From Chelativorans sp. ZYF759 (GTDB lineage Bacteria > Pseudomonadota > Alphaproteobacteria > Rhizobiales > Rhizobiaceae), in NCBI RefSeq assembly GCF_012911015.1, contig NZ_WVVV01000004.1, positions 20,306 to 84,305 on the forward strand: a stretch of 64,000 nt of DNA, read 5' to 3'. A program made the translations under genes and the position numbers. A model generated the notes under the pieces. The model had not been told where the DNA came from. It saw only the letters and a list, made by a program, of their open reading frames with translations, and did no database searches. Shown in pieces: positions 44,251 to 53,019 of the stretch. Numbering within the stretch: position 1 is the stretch's first letter; each line of letters begins with the position of its first letter.

Positions 44251-44266
44251 TCGCGGTATCGATCGA

Positions 44267-45367
44267 TCAGATGTCGAAGAACTGCTCGCGGGCCCGCAGG
44301 AAGCCCATATCCGTGCCTTCGGTGCGGGTGCGCAGAAGGCGCAGGGCCTCGACGAAGCTCTCTGCCGTCCGCTTGGTCAGCGCGTCCTCGTGATCGAGCA
44401 GCTCCGACAGGATGTCCTTGGATGCCTCGGCACCAGCCTGCAGGACGTCGTCGGGGAACTGCGGATGCGCGATGACGTCATGCTGATCGATCAGCGTGCG
44501 CAGCGCGCGCGGATCGTTGGCGTAGAAGTCGGATGCGACCTGATCGTATTCGGCCTGGCAGACATCGCTGATGATGCGCTGGAGATTGGCCGGCAGCTCT
44601 TCATACTTCGCCTTGTCGACGACCAGTTCCGTGGCAAGGCCGGGCTCGATGAAGCTCGACGTGTAGTAGTGCTTGCGGACCTGATGAAAACCGAGCGCCA
44701 GATCGTTGTAGGGGCCGACGAATTCGGCGGCATCCAACGAACCGGACTGCAGCGCCTGGAAGATCTCGCCGGCAGCCATGTTGGTCACCGAGAGGCCCAT
44801 GCGCTGCCATACCTGGCCACCGAGGCCGGGGGTGCGGAACCGCATGCCCTGGAGCTGCTCCAGATTCTGGATCTCGTCCGGGAACCAGCCGCCGGCCTGC
44901 GTGCCGGTGTCGCCCGACAGGAAGCCCTTGAGGCCGAACTGGTCGTAGATGTCGTCCCAGATCTCCTGGCCGCCGAGATAGCGCACCCAGGCCGTCAATT
45001 CGCGCGAGGTCATGCCGAACGGCACGCCGGTGAAGAAGGACAGGCCGACGCTCTTGTTCTGCCAGTAATAGGCCGCGCCATGGCTCATCTCGGCCGAGCC
45101 GTCGATGACGGCATCGAGCGCCTGCAGCGGCGGCACCATCTCGCCGCCGGCGAAGACCTGGATGGTCAGCTGGCCGTCGGTTGCCTCGGTGATGCGTTCC
45201 GCAAGGCGCTGGGCGCCGACGCCGAGGCCGGGGAAGTTGCGCGGCCAGGTGGTGACCATGCGCCAGGTCTGGTTGCCCTGAGCGATTGCGGGCGCCGCAA
45301 GCGTCGACGCGGCAGCCGCGCCGGCACCGGCGAGGCCGGCTTTCTTCAGGAATGAACGACGATTCAT
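44267..45367 (-). CDS. dctP: TRAP transporter substrate-binding protein, Tat-exported
   Basis: 366 residues. The N-terminus MNRRSFLKKAGLAGAGAAAA is a twin-arginine signal ending in APAIAQ. The mature protein has the DctP fold: TWPRNFPGLGVGAQRLAERI, IDGSAEMSHGAAYYWQNKS, and RTPGLGGQVWQRMGLSVTNM with the conserved Arg that binds the carboxylate in this family. It is on the strand opposite to its permease genes and convergent with them, so it is separately transcribed. A short palindrome GAATG-AG-CATTC (45397-45408) lies 30 bases upstream and could be an operator. Confidence 0.93.
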   Translation of the reverse strand: MNRRSFLKKAGLAGAGAAAASTLAAPAIAQGNQTWRMVTTWPRNFPGLGVGAQRLAERITEATDGQLTIQVFAGGEMVPPLQALDAVIDGSAEMSHGAAYYWQNKSVGLSFFTGVPFGMTSRELTAWVRYLGGQEIWDDIYDQFGLKGFLSGDTGTQAGGWFPDEIQNLEQLQGMRFRTPGLGGQVWQRMGLSVTNMAAGEIFQALQSGSLDAAEFVGPYNDLALGFHQVRKHYYTSSFIEPGLATELVVDKAKYEELPANLQRIISDVCQAEYDQVASDFYANDPRALRTLIDQHDVIAHPQFPDDVLQAGAEASKDILSELLDHEDALTKRTAESFVEALRLLRTRTEGTDMGFLRAREQFFDI

Positions 45368-45603
45368 TAGGGTAGTCCTCCCACTGGATGTTCACTGAAT
45401 GAGCATTCGACAAAGGAGGCGCGGTCTCTTCCCAGCCCCCTCCACGAAGCCCGCAACATACACTCGAAGGCTACGAAGTCCAGCATTTGCGGGGCTTAAG
45501 ACTAACCGACATCTTCAGCCAGCCGCACTGCCCGGTTCCAATTGCCGTGGGAGGGCATTAAGTGGAAAGGAAAGAAGGTCGCGGACGCCGCGCGCAAGGA
45601 ACA

Positions 45604-46377
45604 ATGTCCATGATTCAGCCCCTGGTCGCCGTCTCGACCGATATCCGCGAGTTCGAAAGATACACCTGGCACGCCGCGCCCGACCAGTATCTGGAGGCGG
45701 CGGTTGCGGTGGCCGGCGTGCTTCCCGTTCTCGTGCCGGCCTTCGGCGACCGGCTGGACCTCGACACGCTTCTGGCCAGCGTCGACGGCGTGATGCTGAC
45801 GGGCTCCAAGACCAACGTGAACCCGGCGCTCTATGGCGGCGAGGCCAGCGAAAAGAACGGCCCCTATGACGAGCGGCGCGACGCCACCACGCTGCCGCTG
45901 ATTCGCAAGGCGATCGAGCGCGGCGTGCCGGTGCTGGCCATCTGCCGGGGCATACAGGAGCTCAACGTGGCGCTCGGCGGCTCCCTGGCGACCGAAATCC
46001 AGGAGATGGAGGGCCGGATGGACCATCGCGCGGCGCCCTCCGAAGACCAGGACGAGCGCTTCGCCATCCGCCATCCCGTGCGGATCGCGGCGGGAACCTG
46101 CATGGCCGACATTTTTGGCGCCGGCGAGATCATGGTCAATTCCGTGCACCGCCAGGGCATCGGCGCGCTTGCGCCGCGCCTGACCGTCGAGGCGGTGGCC
46201 GAGGACGGGACGGTCGAGGCCGTTTCCGTCGTCGATGCGCCCGGTTTTGCCGTTGGCGTCCAGTGGCACCCGGAATATTGGGCGGCCAGCGACGATGCCT
46301 CGGCGCGCATCTTTCGCGCCTTCGGCGATGCGGTGCGCGATCATGCAGCCGGCCGCCGCCTGCGCGCGGCCGAATGA
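45604..46377 (+). CDS. gamma-glutamyl-gamma-aminobutyrate hydrolase family protein (class I glutamine amidotransferase-like)
   Basis: 257 residues from the ATG at 45604; an ATG at 45610 has better spacing to AAGGA. The class I triad is visible: the nucleophile Cys in PVLAICRGIQELNVALGG (about residue 111) and the His-x-Glu pair in GVQWHPEYW. MVNSVHRQGI is a further PuuD-family hallmark. Enzymes of this family cleave gamma-glutamyl amides such as gamma-glutamyl-GABA in putrescine use. No other puu gene is near. It is divergent from dctP across 236 bases and ends 7 bases from the convergent small secreted protein gene. Confidence 0.9.
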   Translation: MSMIQPLVAVSTDIREFERYTWHAAPDQYLEAAVAVAGVLPVLVPAFGDRLDLDTLLASVDGVMLTGSKTNVNPALYGGEASEKNGPYDERRDATTLPLIRKAIERGVPVLAICRGIQELNVALGGSLATEIQEMEGRMDHRAAPSEDQDERFAIRHPVRIAAGTCMADIFGAGEIMVNSVHRQGIGALAPRLTVEAVAEDGTVEAVSVVDAPGFAVGVQWHPEYWAASDDASARIFRAFGDAVRDHAAGRRLRAAE

Positions 46378-46384
46378 GGCCTTC

Positions 46385-46777
46385 CTACTCGGCGGCCAGG
46401 AGAACCATCGGCAGGGGCGGATCGAAGGATTCGTAGGCCGCGCCGTCGGACACGGCGAACTGCATGAGGACCGATCCATCGGCATGGGCCAGCACCACCG
46501 CCCCGTCCGCCGTTTCGGTCCAGTCGGAGGCGTCCGCGAGCCCATGCGGCAGATCGTGGCATTGTGGCCCCACCGCCCGCATGGAGCTGTCGCCATACCG
46601 CTCCAGCGCGCAGGAAGCCGCCTGCCCGTTCACGTGCAGGCTGAAACGCTCCGATGTGGGAATGGCGCCCGTCACCATGTGGTCGATGGCGCCCTCGGCG
46701 GCGGTTTCCGGTTCACCCAGACTCGCGAGGCCGCCAAGACAAAGACCCGCAAGGCAGGTCGTAAAGATCATTCGCAC
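46385..46777 (-). CDS. small secreted protein, possible AprI/Inh-type metalloprotease inhibitor
   Basis: 130 residues from GTG at 46777 (GGAG 8 bases before); an ATG at 46771 is the alternative. A signal peptide (MIFTTCLAGLCLGGLASLG) leads to a domain with SCALERYGDSSMRAVGPQCH, two Cys that can pair, followed by LADASDWTETADGAVVLAHA and DGSVLMQF. The Cys-x-Leu...Cys...Trp...Gly-x-x-Leu-x-x-Phe pattern resembles the beta-barrel Inh inhibitor of secreted serralysin-type proteases. No protease gene is adjacent, so the call rests on pattern only. Confidence 0.55.
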   Translation of the reverse strand: MRMIFTTCLAGLCLGGLASLGEPETAAEGAIDHMVTGAIPTSERFSLHVNGQAASCALERYGDSSMRAVGPQCHDLPHGLADASDWTETADGAVVLAHADGSVLMQFAVSDGAAYESFDPPLPMVLLAAE

Positions 46778-46864
46778 AGATCCATCTCCGTTGCCGAATC
46801 ACCCCCGCCTGCCACCAGGGTGACGGGGTGTGGTTAACGAAGTGGAAACGCCGGCCTGACGGCC

Positions 46865-47875
46865 TCAGCCCTGGCGTGCACCCTTGGCGACGTGGCGCGT
46901 CTCGGGGACCGGCGTCACGGCTTCCCCCCTGGAGAACCAGGAAACCAGATTGTCGACCTGCAGATCGGCCATCGCCTTGCGGGTGTGGACGGTGGCCGAG
47001 CCCACATGGGGCAGCAGCGTCGCGTTGGGCGCGTCGATCAGGGCCTGCGGCACATGCGGCTCCTTCTCGAAGACGTCGAGCCCGGCGGCCATGATGGTGC
47101 CGTCGGCCAGGGCCCTGGCGAGCGCATCCTCGTCGACCGTCGTGCCGCGACCGATATTGACGAAAACGCCATCGGAGCCGAGCGCCTGCAAGACATCGGC
47201 ATTCACGGCCTTGTCGGTCTCCGGCGTTCCCGGCGCGACCGAGATCAGCGTGTCGACATTACGCGCGAGTTCGACCAGCGAGGGGTAGTAGTCATAGGAG
47301 ACGCCCTCCACCTCGCGCCGGTTGTGATAGGCGATCGGCAGGCCGAAGGCCTCGACGCGGCGAGCGACCGCCTTGCCGATGCGGCCGAGCCCGAAGATGC
47401 CGACCTTGCGTCCGCGCAGCGTGCCGGCGGTCAGGCGGTACGGGCCTTGCCCGGCCCATTTGCCGTGGCGCAGCCACTCCTCCGCCCGGTAGAGTTCGCG
47501 CACCGCGTTGAGCAGCAGCGCGATGGCCGTGTCGGCGACCTCTTCGGTCAGCACGTCGGGCGTATTCGTGACCATGACGCCGCTCTTACCCGCATGCGGC
47601 GCATCCACCGCATCATAGCCGACGCCGAAATTGGCGATGATCTCGAGATGGGGCAAGGCGTCGATCGTGGCCGCGTCGATCCGCGTCATGGCCGAAATGC
47701 CCTTGACCCTGGCGGCGATCTCCTCGGTGATCAGCGCCGGATCGGCGCGCTCGATGCGCACGAGGTCGAAATTCTCCTCGAGGCGCTTGAGGGTCTGCGG
47801 ATGCGCGTTGCCGGGCAGAAGGACGGTCACGGATTTCAGGTCGGCCAAATCGGGTCTCCAGGTTTGGTTCGGCAT
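46865..47875 (-). CDS. D-2-hydroxyacid dehydrogenase (glyoxylate/hydroxypyruvate reductase-like)
   Basis: 336 residues. The NAD(P)-binding motif is VGIFGLGRIGKAVARRVEAF (about residue 155). The catalytic Arg, Glu and His are in the VNIGRGTTVDEDALARAL, GLDVFEKEP and LLPHVGSATVHTRKA segments. The substrate domain has the IANFGVGYDAVD loop typical of the GhrB/GyaR group, which reduces glyoxylate or hydroxypyruvate. It is followed on the same strand by no close gene; the LacI regulator gene lies 44 bases upstream and could control it. Confidence 0.92.
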   Translation of the reverse strand: MPNQTWRPDLADLKSVTVLLPGNAHPQTLKRLEENFDLVRIERADPALITEEIAARVKGISAMTRIDAATIDALPHLEIIANFGVGYDAVDAPHAGKSGVMVTNTPDVLTEEVADTAIALLLNAVRELYRAEEWLRHGKWAGQGPYRLTAGTLRGRKVGIFGLGRIGKAVARRVEAFGLPIAYHNRREVEGVSYDYYPSLVELARNVDTLISVAPGTPETDKAVNADVLQALGSDGVFVNIGRGTTVDEDALARALADGTIMAAGLDVFEKEPHVPQALIDAPNATLLPHVGSATVHTRKAMADLQVDNLVSWFSRGEAVTPVPETRHVAKGARQG

Positions 47876-47919
47876 TTCGCCGAAGGTTAGAGGGATCGCC
47901 TTGTTGCGGCAATGTCGCC

Positions 47920-48939
47920 TCAGCGCTCGACCGGGGCGCCGGTGGTCTGGCGGATGTGCAGTTCGGGCCTGATGAGTTCCTGGCTGCCGGTGACATCCTT
48001 GCCCGTCAGACGGTCGAGAAGCGCGCGCGCGGCGCGATGCCCGACGTCGCGCTGCCCGTTCCAGACCGTGGTCAGCGCCGGTGTCGCGATCGCCGATTCC
48101 TCGAGATCGTCATAGCCGGTGACGGATATGTCGGCGCCGGGCTTGAAGCCGGCGCGGGCGAGGCCGTTCATGAAGCCGATGGCGACGAGATCGCTCCAGC
48201 ACACCGCTGCCGTCGGCTTGTCCTGCAACGCCAGGAAGGCTTCCGTCGCCTCGAAGCCCGCCTGCTTGCTGCGAGGCCCCGGAATGCGCCATTCCGGCTT
48301 CACGGCAAGACCGGCCTCCTCCATCGCGCGGACATAACCCTGATAGCGGTCGCGGCCGGTCGAGGTCTCGTCGGTGCCGCCGATCATCGCGATGCGCTTG
48401 TGGCCGAGCGAGATCAGATGGGTGGTGGCCAGCCCGATGCCGTAGGCGTCATCGCCGCGGAAGACGGGAACGTCGGCGCCCTCCACCGAGCGCGCGACCA
48501 GCACCACGGGCAGGCCGTTTTCCTCCGCCATCCTGATATCCGAGGCCGGTGTGCCGATCGCCGGCGACATGATCACCCCGTCGGCGCCCAGCTGCAGAAG
48601 CGTATCGATGAAGTTGCGCTGCTTTTCGAGCTGGTCGTAATGGTTCGACAGGAGAAAGGTCTGGCGGGAGCGGTCCAGCTCGTCCTCGATGGCGCCCAGG
48701 ATCTCGGCGTAGAACGGGTTGATGATGTCGCGCACGACGACACCCAGAATGCCGGATCTCGACGTGCGCAGGCTCGCGGCACGCCGGTTGTAGATATAGC
48801 CGATCTCGCGGGCATGTTCCTTGATGCGCTCGCGCGTCGCATCGGCCACCAGCGGGCTGTCGCGCAGGGCCAGCGATACGGTGGCGGTGGAGACCCCCAA
48901 GGCCTCGGCCATCGTCGACAGCTTGATCTTTTGTCCCAG
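47920..48939 (-). CDS. LacI family transcriptional regulator, probable CTG start
   Basis: About 339 residues. The first ATG (48912) falls inside helix 1 of the helix-turn-helix (MAEALGVSTATVSLALRDSP). Conserved residues continue upstream in frame as LGQKIKLST with no ATG, GTG or TTG before a stop, and a GGGAGGGG Shine-Dalgarno precedes the CTG at 48939, so CTG is the likely start. The rest is a periplasmic-binding-protein-like ligand domain (GVVVRDIINPFYAEILGAIE, IAMIGGTDETSTGRDRYQGY, ISVTGYDDLEESAIATPALT). A palindrome just upstream is the likely autoregulatory operator. The downstream 2-hydroxyacid dehydrogenase gene is a likely target. Confidence 0.88.
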   Translation of the reverse strand: MGQKIKLSTMAEALGVSTATVSLALRDSPLVADATRERIKEHAREIGYIYNRRAASLRTSRSGILGVVVRDIINPFYAEILGAIEDELDRSRQTFLLSNHYDQLEKQRNFIDTLLQLGADGVIMSPAIGTPASDIRMAEENGLPVVLVARSVEGADVPVFRGDDAYGIGLATTHLISLGHKRIAMIGGTDETSTGRDRYQGYVRAMEEAGLAVKPEWRIPGPRSKQAGFEATEAFLALQDKPTAAVCWSDLVAIGFMNGLARAGFKPGADISVTGYDDLEESAIATPALTTVWNGQRDVGHRAARALLDRLTGKDVTGSQELIRPELHIRQTTGAPVER

Positions 48940-48954
48940 CGCTCCGCCCCTCCC

Positions 48955-48974
48955 AACAGTGTTAAACTGTTTAA
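48955..48974. promoter_or_regulatory. Candidate LacI-family operator
   Basis: Two overlapping perfect inverted repeats: AACAGT-GTTAA-ACTGTT (48955-48971) and TTAAAC-T-GTTTAA (48962-48974). They lie 16 bases upstream of the proposed LacI CTG start, between it and the EamA transporter stop, so they can only serve the LacI gene itself. Autoregulation is the simplest reading. Confidence 0.6.
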
Positions 48975-49004
48975 ATCGGGCTTAAGCCATTGCGCGACGC
49001 GGAG

Positions 49005-49946
49005 TCAAAGCTTTTTCGCCAGGTCGCTGGTCTCGGTATTGGGTGCCGTCCGGCTGGCAAGGCGCAGCCGATGCTCGCGATGGACGATGTAGAGGCCGCT
49101 GGCCACGATGACCGCAGCGCCCGCCAGCGTCCATCCATCGGGCAGGTCGCCAAACACGAGGAAACCGGCGCCGATCATCCAGACCATCTGGAGATAGGGA
49201 TAGGGCGCCAGCGCCGTGGCGGTCGCCTGCTTGAACGCCTTGATGATCAGCCAGTGGCCGACACCGCCATAGACCCCGAGCGACAGAAGCAGCATCAGGA
49301 TCAGCCAGCTGTCGGGCATCGAGCCGTAGACGGGCACGACCGGGGCCATCATCACCACGGGGGCGAGCGCGGAGTAGAAGATCATGCTCTCCGCACTCTC
49401 GGTGGCGCCCATCTTGCGCGTCATGATGGCGTAGAAGACGTAGGAGAGCATGGAGCAGAGGGCAAAGACGTGCCCGAGTCCGAACGTGCCGAGCCCCGGA
49501 CGCGTGATGAGCATCACGCCGACGAACCCCGCCCCGACCGCCGCCCAACGGCGCCAGCCCGCCCATTCGCCCAGAAGCGGCCCCGCCAGGGCGGTGATCA
49601 CCATCGGCGCGAAGAAGAAGATCGATACGGTTTCCGCCAGCTGCAGCGTCTGCAGCGCCAGGAAGTTGAACAACGTGGAGCCGAGCAGGAAGGCGGCCCG
49701 CAGAACCTGCATGGGCAGGCTGCGCGTCTTGAAGAGCTTGCCGCTCGACCACGCCCTGAACAGGATGAGGACCAGCACGAGATGCACGGCATAGCGCATC
49801 CAGACCACGAACTGCACGTCGAGCCCGGCCAGCACCAGATATTTTGCGGTCGTGTCGAGAAAGGTGAACAGCAGCCCCGCGCCCAGCATGCACAGGATCG
49901 CCGAGAACGGCGCTGCAGCTTCCGGGGTGGAGGTTGAGGAACTCAC
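49005..49946 (-). CDS. DMT family (EamA) transporter
   Basis: About 313 residues from a GTG at 49946; a TTG at 49979 would add eleven residues and neither has a good ribosome-binding site. Ten transmembrane helices in two EamA repeats: ILCMLGAGLLFTFLDTTAKY and ALCSMLSYVFYAIMTRKMGA start the halves, with QLAETVSIFFFAPMVITALA and ALAPYPYLQMVWMIGAGFLV at equivalent places. An inner-membrane exporter or importer of small metabolites; substrate unknown. Upstream of the LacI gene on the same strand, 65 bases from it. Confidence 0.9.
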   Translation of the reverse strand: MSSSTSTPEAAAPFSAILCMLGAGLLFTFLDTTAKYLVLAGLDVQFVVWMRYAVHLVLVLILFRAWSSGKLFKTRSLPMQVLRAAFLLGSTLFNFLALQTLQLAETVSIFFFAPMVITALAGPLLGEWAGWRRWAAVGAGFVGVMLITRPGLGTFGLGHVFALCSMLSYVFYAIMTRKMGATESAESMIFYSALAPVVMMAPVVPVYGSMPDSWLILMLLLSLGVYGGVGHWLIIKAFKQATATALAPYPYLQMVWMIGAGFLVFGDLPDGWTLAGAAVIVASGLYIVHREHRLRLASRTAPNTETSDLAKKL

Positions 49947-50017
49947 GAATACCGATCCGACAGGCGGGACATCGGTCAACTACAACTGTCGGACGCGATG
50001 GCGCAAGTGCCTCGCTC

Positions 50018-50503
50018 TCAGGCGGGCTCCGTCTCTTCGGCTTCGCTCGCGTCCTCGGGCTCCTCGACAAACTCGATGTCGGTGAGATTGGCTTCGACGC
50101 GCGCAAGCAGCTTGGCCAGTTGCTTCTGCTCCTTCTTGTCGAGGCCCTTCAAGGCCTGCTTCTCCGTCTTGCGAAGCGCCTTCTCGATGGCCTTGATCGC
50201 CTCGCCGCCCTTTTCGGTCAGGTGGATATTGGCCTGGCGCTGGTCGCTGGCGGATGCAAGTTTCTCGACCATCCCCTGGGCCTGCAGGCGGGCCACGGTC
50301 TTGGTCACGGTCGGCGGACGCACGCCCAGGCGATTCGACAGAACGCCCGGCGTGATTCCGTCTTCCTGCGACAAGACGATCATCACCTGGTCCTGCCCCG
50401 CATAAAAACCATGGGCGATCAGCCGAGCGGCAAGCGCCGTGCGCGTCAGACGCGAGGCGGCCTGCAGCCGGTTGAGGGTCATCCCGCGCGCGGTTTTCGA
50501 CAT
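50018..50503 (-). CDS. MarR family transcriptional regulator
   Basis: 161 residues from the ATG at 50503 (AGAGGACG just upstream); the frame is open 270 codons upstream across the creatininase gene, which is a shadow. The winged helix is GVLSNRLGVRPPTVTKTVAR then LQAQGMVEKLASASDQRQANIHLT split at the wing. A Lys/Glu-rich helix (ALRKTEKQALKGLDKKEQKQ) and an acidic tail (FVEEPEDASEAEETEPA) follow. Divergent from the creatininase family gene with 120 bases between, so that gene or the EamA transporter downstream may be its target. Confidence 0.92.
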   Translation of the reverse strand: MSKTARGMTLNRLQAASRLTRTALAARLIAHGFYAGQDQVMIVLSQEDGITPGVLSNRLGVRPPTVTKTVARLQAQGMVEKLASASDQRQANIHLTEKGGEAIKAIEKALRKTEKQALKGLDKKEQKQLAKLLARVEANLTDIEFVEEPEDASEAEETEPA

Positions 50504-50623
50504 GTGCACGTCCTCTTCTTCACCCAGCCAGCGCGCCGGAACCCAAACAGCTTGCCGCAGCATCGATCGGCACGCTAGCGTTCCTCGCGCACAGTCCATA
50601 TCGCAAAGCGACGTTGCAGAAAC

Positions 50624-51379
50624 ATGACAGCCAGCGAAACAACCGTCTCGCCCGAGATAACCATCCTGCCGCTCGGCGCGACCGAGCAGCACGGGCCGCA
50701 TCTGCCGCTGGAGACCGACACCATCATTGCCGAAGGGATCGCCGCGAGGCTGGCCAAGGTCCTTCCCCATCCCGGCAGGGTTGTGTTCGAACCTGCTGAA
50801 CAGATCGGCTATTCGCCCGAGCATCTGGATTTCGCCGGCTCGCAAAGCCTCGACTATGACGAGGCGATCGAGCGCTGGATCGGCATCGGCAGGCGCGCCG
50901 GCGAGCGCGGCATACGCAAATTCATGATGTTGAATGCCCATGGCGGGAATTCCCCCCTGATGACCATCGTCGCGACCGAATTGCGGGTGCGTTGCGGCAT
51001 GCTTGCGGTCGCCACCAGCTGGACGCGATTCGGCTATCCGCCGGATCTGGTCGCGGAGGAAGAACGTGCCATCGGCATCCATGGCGGTTTCATCGAGACC
51101 TCCGTCATGCTGGCACTGCGCCCGGACCTCGTGGAGATGGACAAGGCGCGGGACTTCCCCTCGACCCAGAGCGGTTTTGCGCGCGACTTCAGCCATCTGC
51201 GCGCCTATGGCCCGCACGCCTTCGGCTGGAAGATGGGCGACCTGTCGCAAGACGGCGTGGTCGGCAACGCCGCAGCGGCCAGCGCCCAGGCCGGCGAGCG
51301 GATACTGGATCATGCGGTCAAGGGCCTGGCGGAGCTTGTCGCCGATGTGGAGCGGTTCGAGCTGGCCGATCTGTGCTAG
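50624..51379 (+). CDS. creatininase family protein
   Basis: 251 residues. Metal-site motifs of the creatininase/MftE fold are present: LGATEQHGPHLPLETDTI (Glu, His, Asp), MLNAHGGNSPLM, and IHGGFIETSVML with the catalytic Glu. Family members hydrolyse creatinine, or act as peptidases (MftE) or formamide hydrolases in other pathways. The protein begins close to the first metal motif, so the usual N-terminal strand is short. Divergent from the MarR gene; the toxin-antitoxin pair starts 44 bases downstream. The neighbouring sarcosine oxidase (about 35 kb away) is not evidence of creatinine use. Confidence 0.9.
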   Translation: MTASETTVSPEITILPLGATEQHGPHLPLETDTIIAEGIAARLAKVLPHPGRVVFEPAEQIGYSPEHLDFAGSQSLDYDEAIERWIGIGRRAGERGIRKFMMLNAHGGNSPLMTIVATELRVRCGMLAVATSWTRFGYPPDLVAEEERAIGIHGGFIETSVMLALRPDLVEMDKARDFPSTQSGFARDFSHLRAYGPHAFGWKMGDLSQDGVVGNAAAASAQAGERILDHAVKGLAELVADVERFELADLC

Positions 51380-51422
51380 GTCGTGTTAAGTTGTGTACAA
51401 TCAAACATGTCGGGACCGGCAA

Positions 51423-51677
51423 ATGACCAGTACAACGATGACCGTCCGTCTGCCGACCGAGGCCAAGGACAAGCTCGAGCGTTTGGCGGGACACACCAAT
51501 CGCAGCCTGTCCTTTCTCGCGGCGCAGGCCATCGCCGACTACGCGGAGCGCGAACTGTCCGTCGTCGAAGGTATCGATCGCGCCCTGGCGGACGCGGCGG
51601 CGGGCCGGGTGGTGCCGCATGACGAGGCAATGCGACGGATCAAGGCCACCATCGACCGGACTGGCCAGACCAGATGA
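51423..51677 (+). CDS. ribbon-helix-helix antitoxin (ParD/CopG-like)
   Basis: 84 residues. The N-terminal ribbon [20 protein letters not shown] and helix [20 protein letters not shown] are typical RHH DNA-binding; the C-terminal helix ([16 protein letters not shown]) would wrap the toxin. Its TGA overlaps the toxin ATG by four bases. A TTGTGTACAA near-palindrome with TACAAT -10-like sequence (51391-51401) lies about 22 bases upstream and suits an autoregulated promoter. Confidence 0.88.
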   Translation: MTSTTMTVRLPTEAKDKLERLAGHTNRSLSFLAAQAIADYAERELSVVEGIDRALADAAAGRVVPHDEAMRRIKATIDRTGQTR

Positions 51678-51967
51678 GGCGGCTGGTCTGGGCGGAAACC
51701 GCGCTGGCGGATTTCGAACAGGATATCGCCTACATAGCCGAACACGACCTTTCGGCGGCGCAACTCGTGGCCGAGCGCATAGATCGCGCGGCCCGGCGCC
51801 TGGCCGAAATGCCAACAGGCCGTTCCGGGCGAGTGCTGGGTACCTACGAAAAATCCGTGGGCCGAACGCCCTACATCATCGCCTATGTCATTCAGGGCGA
51901 GATGATCGTCATTCTCCGAATCATTCACGGCGCGCGAAACTGGCCGGACGACGAATGGCCGGAATGA
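51674..51967 (+). CDS. RelE/ParE family toxin
   Basis: 97 residues of the ParE fold: [20 protein letters not shown], then [40 protein letters not shown] and the C-terminal [19 protein letters not shown]. ParE toxins act on gyrase, RelE toxins cut mRNA at the ribosome; sequence alone does not decide. It is translated from an ATG within the antitoxin stop. The pair lies between creatininase and CobW genes and looks like a self-contained insertion. Confidence 0.88.
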   Translation: MRRLVWAETALADFEQDIAYIAEHDLSAAQLVAERIDRAARRLAEMPTGRSGRVLGTYEKSVGRTPYIIAYVIQGEMIVILRIIHGARNWPDDEWPE

Positions 51968-52035
51968 GGGGCGTGCAAATTGGCTCCATGGCCACTATAT
52001 CGCGGGGCCAGACCGCACTCTATCCGAGGCTCCCC

Positions 52036-53016
52036 ATGTCCGACCCGCAGACGCAAATTCCCGTGACCGTTCTCACCGGCTATCTTGGCGCCGGCAAGAC
52101 GACGCTCCTGAACCGCATCCTGTCCGAGGACCACGGCAAGCGCTACGCCGTCATCGTCAATGAATTCGGCGAAATCGGCATCGACAACGATCTCATCGTG
52201 GAATCCGACGAGGAGATCTACGAGATGAACAATGGCTGCATCTGCTGCACGGTGCGCGGCGACCTGATCCGCACCGTCGAAGGCCTGATGCGCCGTCCGG
52301 GTCGCTTCGATGCCATTCTGGTCGAGACCACGGGCCTCGCCGACCCCGCGCCGGTGGCCCAGACCTTCTTCATGGATGACGACGTGCGCGCCAAGACCCG
52401 GCTCGACGCCGTGGTGACGCTGGTCGACGCCAAGCACCTTCCGCTGCGGCTGAAGGACAGCCACGAGGCCGCCGAGCAGATCGCCTTTGCCGACGTGGTG
52501 GTGCTCAACAAGATCGACCTCGTCACGGAGGACGAGTTGCGGCAGGTGGAGGCGTCCATTCGCTCCATCAACCCCGCAGCCCGCATTCACAGGGCGGAGC
52601 GTTCCGGCGTGGACCTGGCCGAGGTGCTCGACCGGGGCGCCTTCGATCTCAAGCGCGCCGTCGACAACGACCCGCATTTCCTCGACGCTGACGACGAGCA
52701 TGCCCATGACCACACCCACGACAGCGGCGTGACATCGATTTCGCTGCGCGGGGGCGAGATGGATCCCAAGAAATTCTTCCCCTGGATCGAGAAGACCACC
52801 CAGATCGACGGCCCCAACATCCTGCGTCTCAAGGGCATCATCGCCATCAAGGACGATGCCGAGCGTTATGTCGTCCAGGGTGTACACATGATCCTCGAAG
52901 GCGATCATCAGCGCGAGTGGCGGGAAGAGGAAAAGCGGGAGAGCCGGCTGGTGCTGATCGGCCGCGACCTCGACGCCGAGCGGCTGCGCCGCACCTTTGA
53001 AGCGTGCCAGGCCTGA
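52036..53016 (+). CDS. CobW/COG0523 GTP-binding metal chaperone family protein
   Basis: 326 residues from the ATG at 52036. Walker A is GYLGAGKTT (residues about 14-22), the metal motif GCICC (about 67-71), [10 protein letters not shown], and LNKIDLV for guanine. A His/Asp-rich stretch ([17 protein letters not shown], about 215-232) precedes the CobW C-terminal domain ([20 protein letters not shown]). Such GTPases insert Zn or Co into client proteins. The His-rich segment favours zinc. The WD40 gene starts 3 bases after the stop, so both are co-expressed. No Zur box was recognised upstream. Confidence 0.93.
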   Translation: MSDPQTQIPVTVLTGYLGAGKTTLLNRILSEDHGKRYAVIVNEFGEIGIDNDLIVESDEEIYEMNNGCICCTVRGDLIRTVEGLMRRPGRFDAILVETTGLADPAPVAQTFFMDDDVRAKTRLDAVVTLVDAKHLPLRLKDSHEAAEQIAFADVVVLNKIDLVTEDELRQVEASIRSINPAARIHRAERSGVDLAEVLDRGAFDLKRAVDNDPHFLDADDEHAHDHTHDSGVTSISLRGGEMDPKKFFPWIEKTTQIDGPNILRLKGIIAIKDDAERYVVQGVHMILEGDHQREWREEEKRESRLVLIGRDLDAERLRRTFEACQA

Positions 53017-53019
53017 GCC

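Noticed and set aside
45604-46377. Start of a complete putrescine (puu) operon
   Set aside because: No puuA, puuB or puuC homologue is adjacent.
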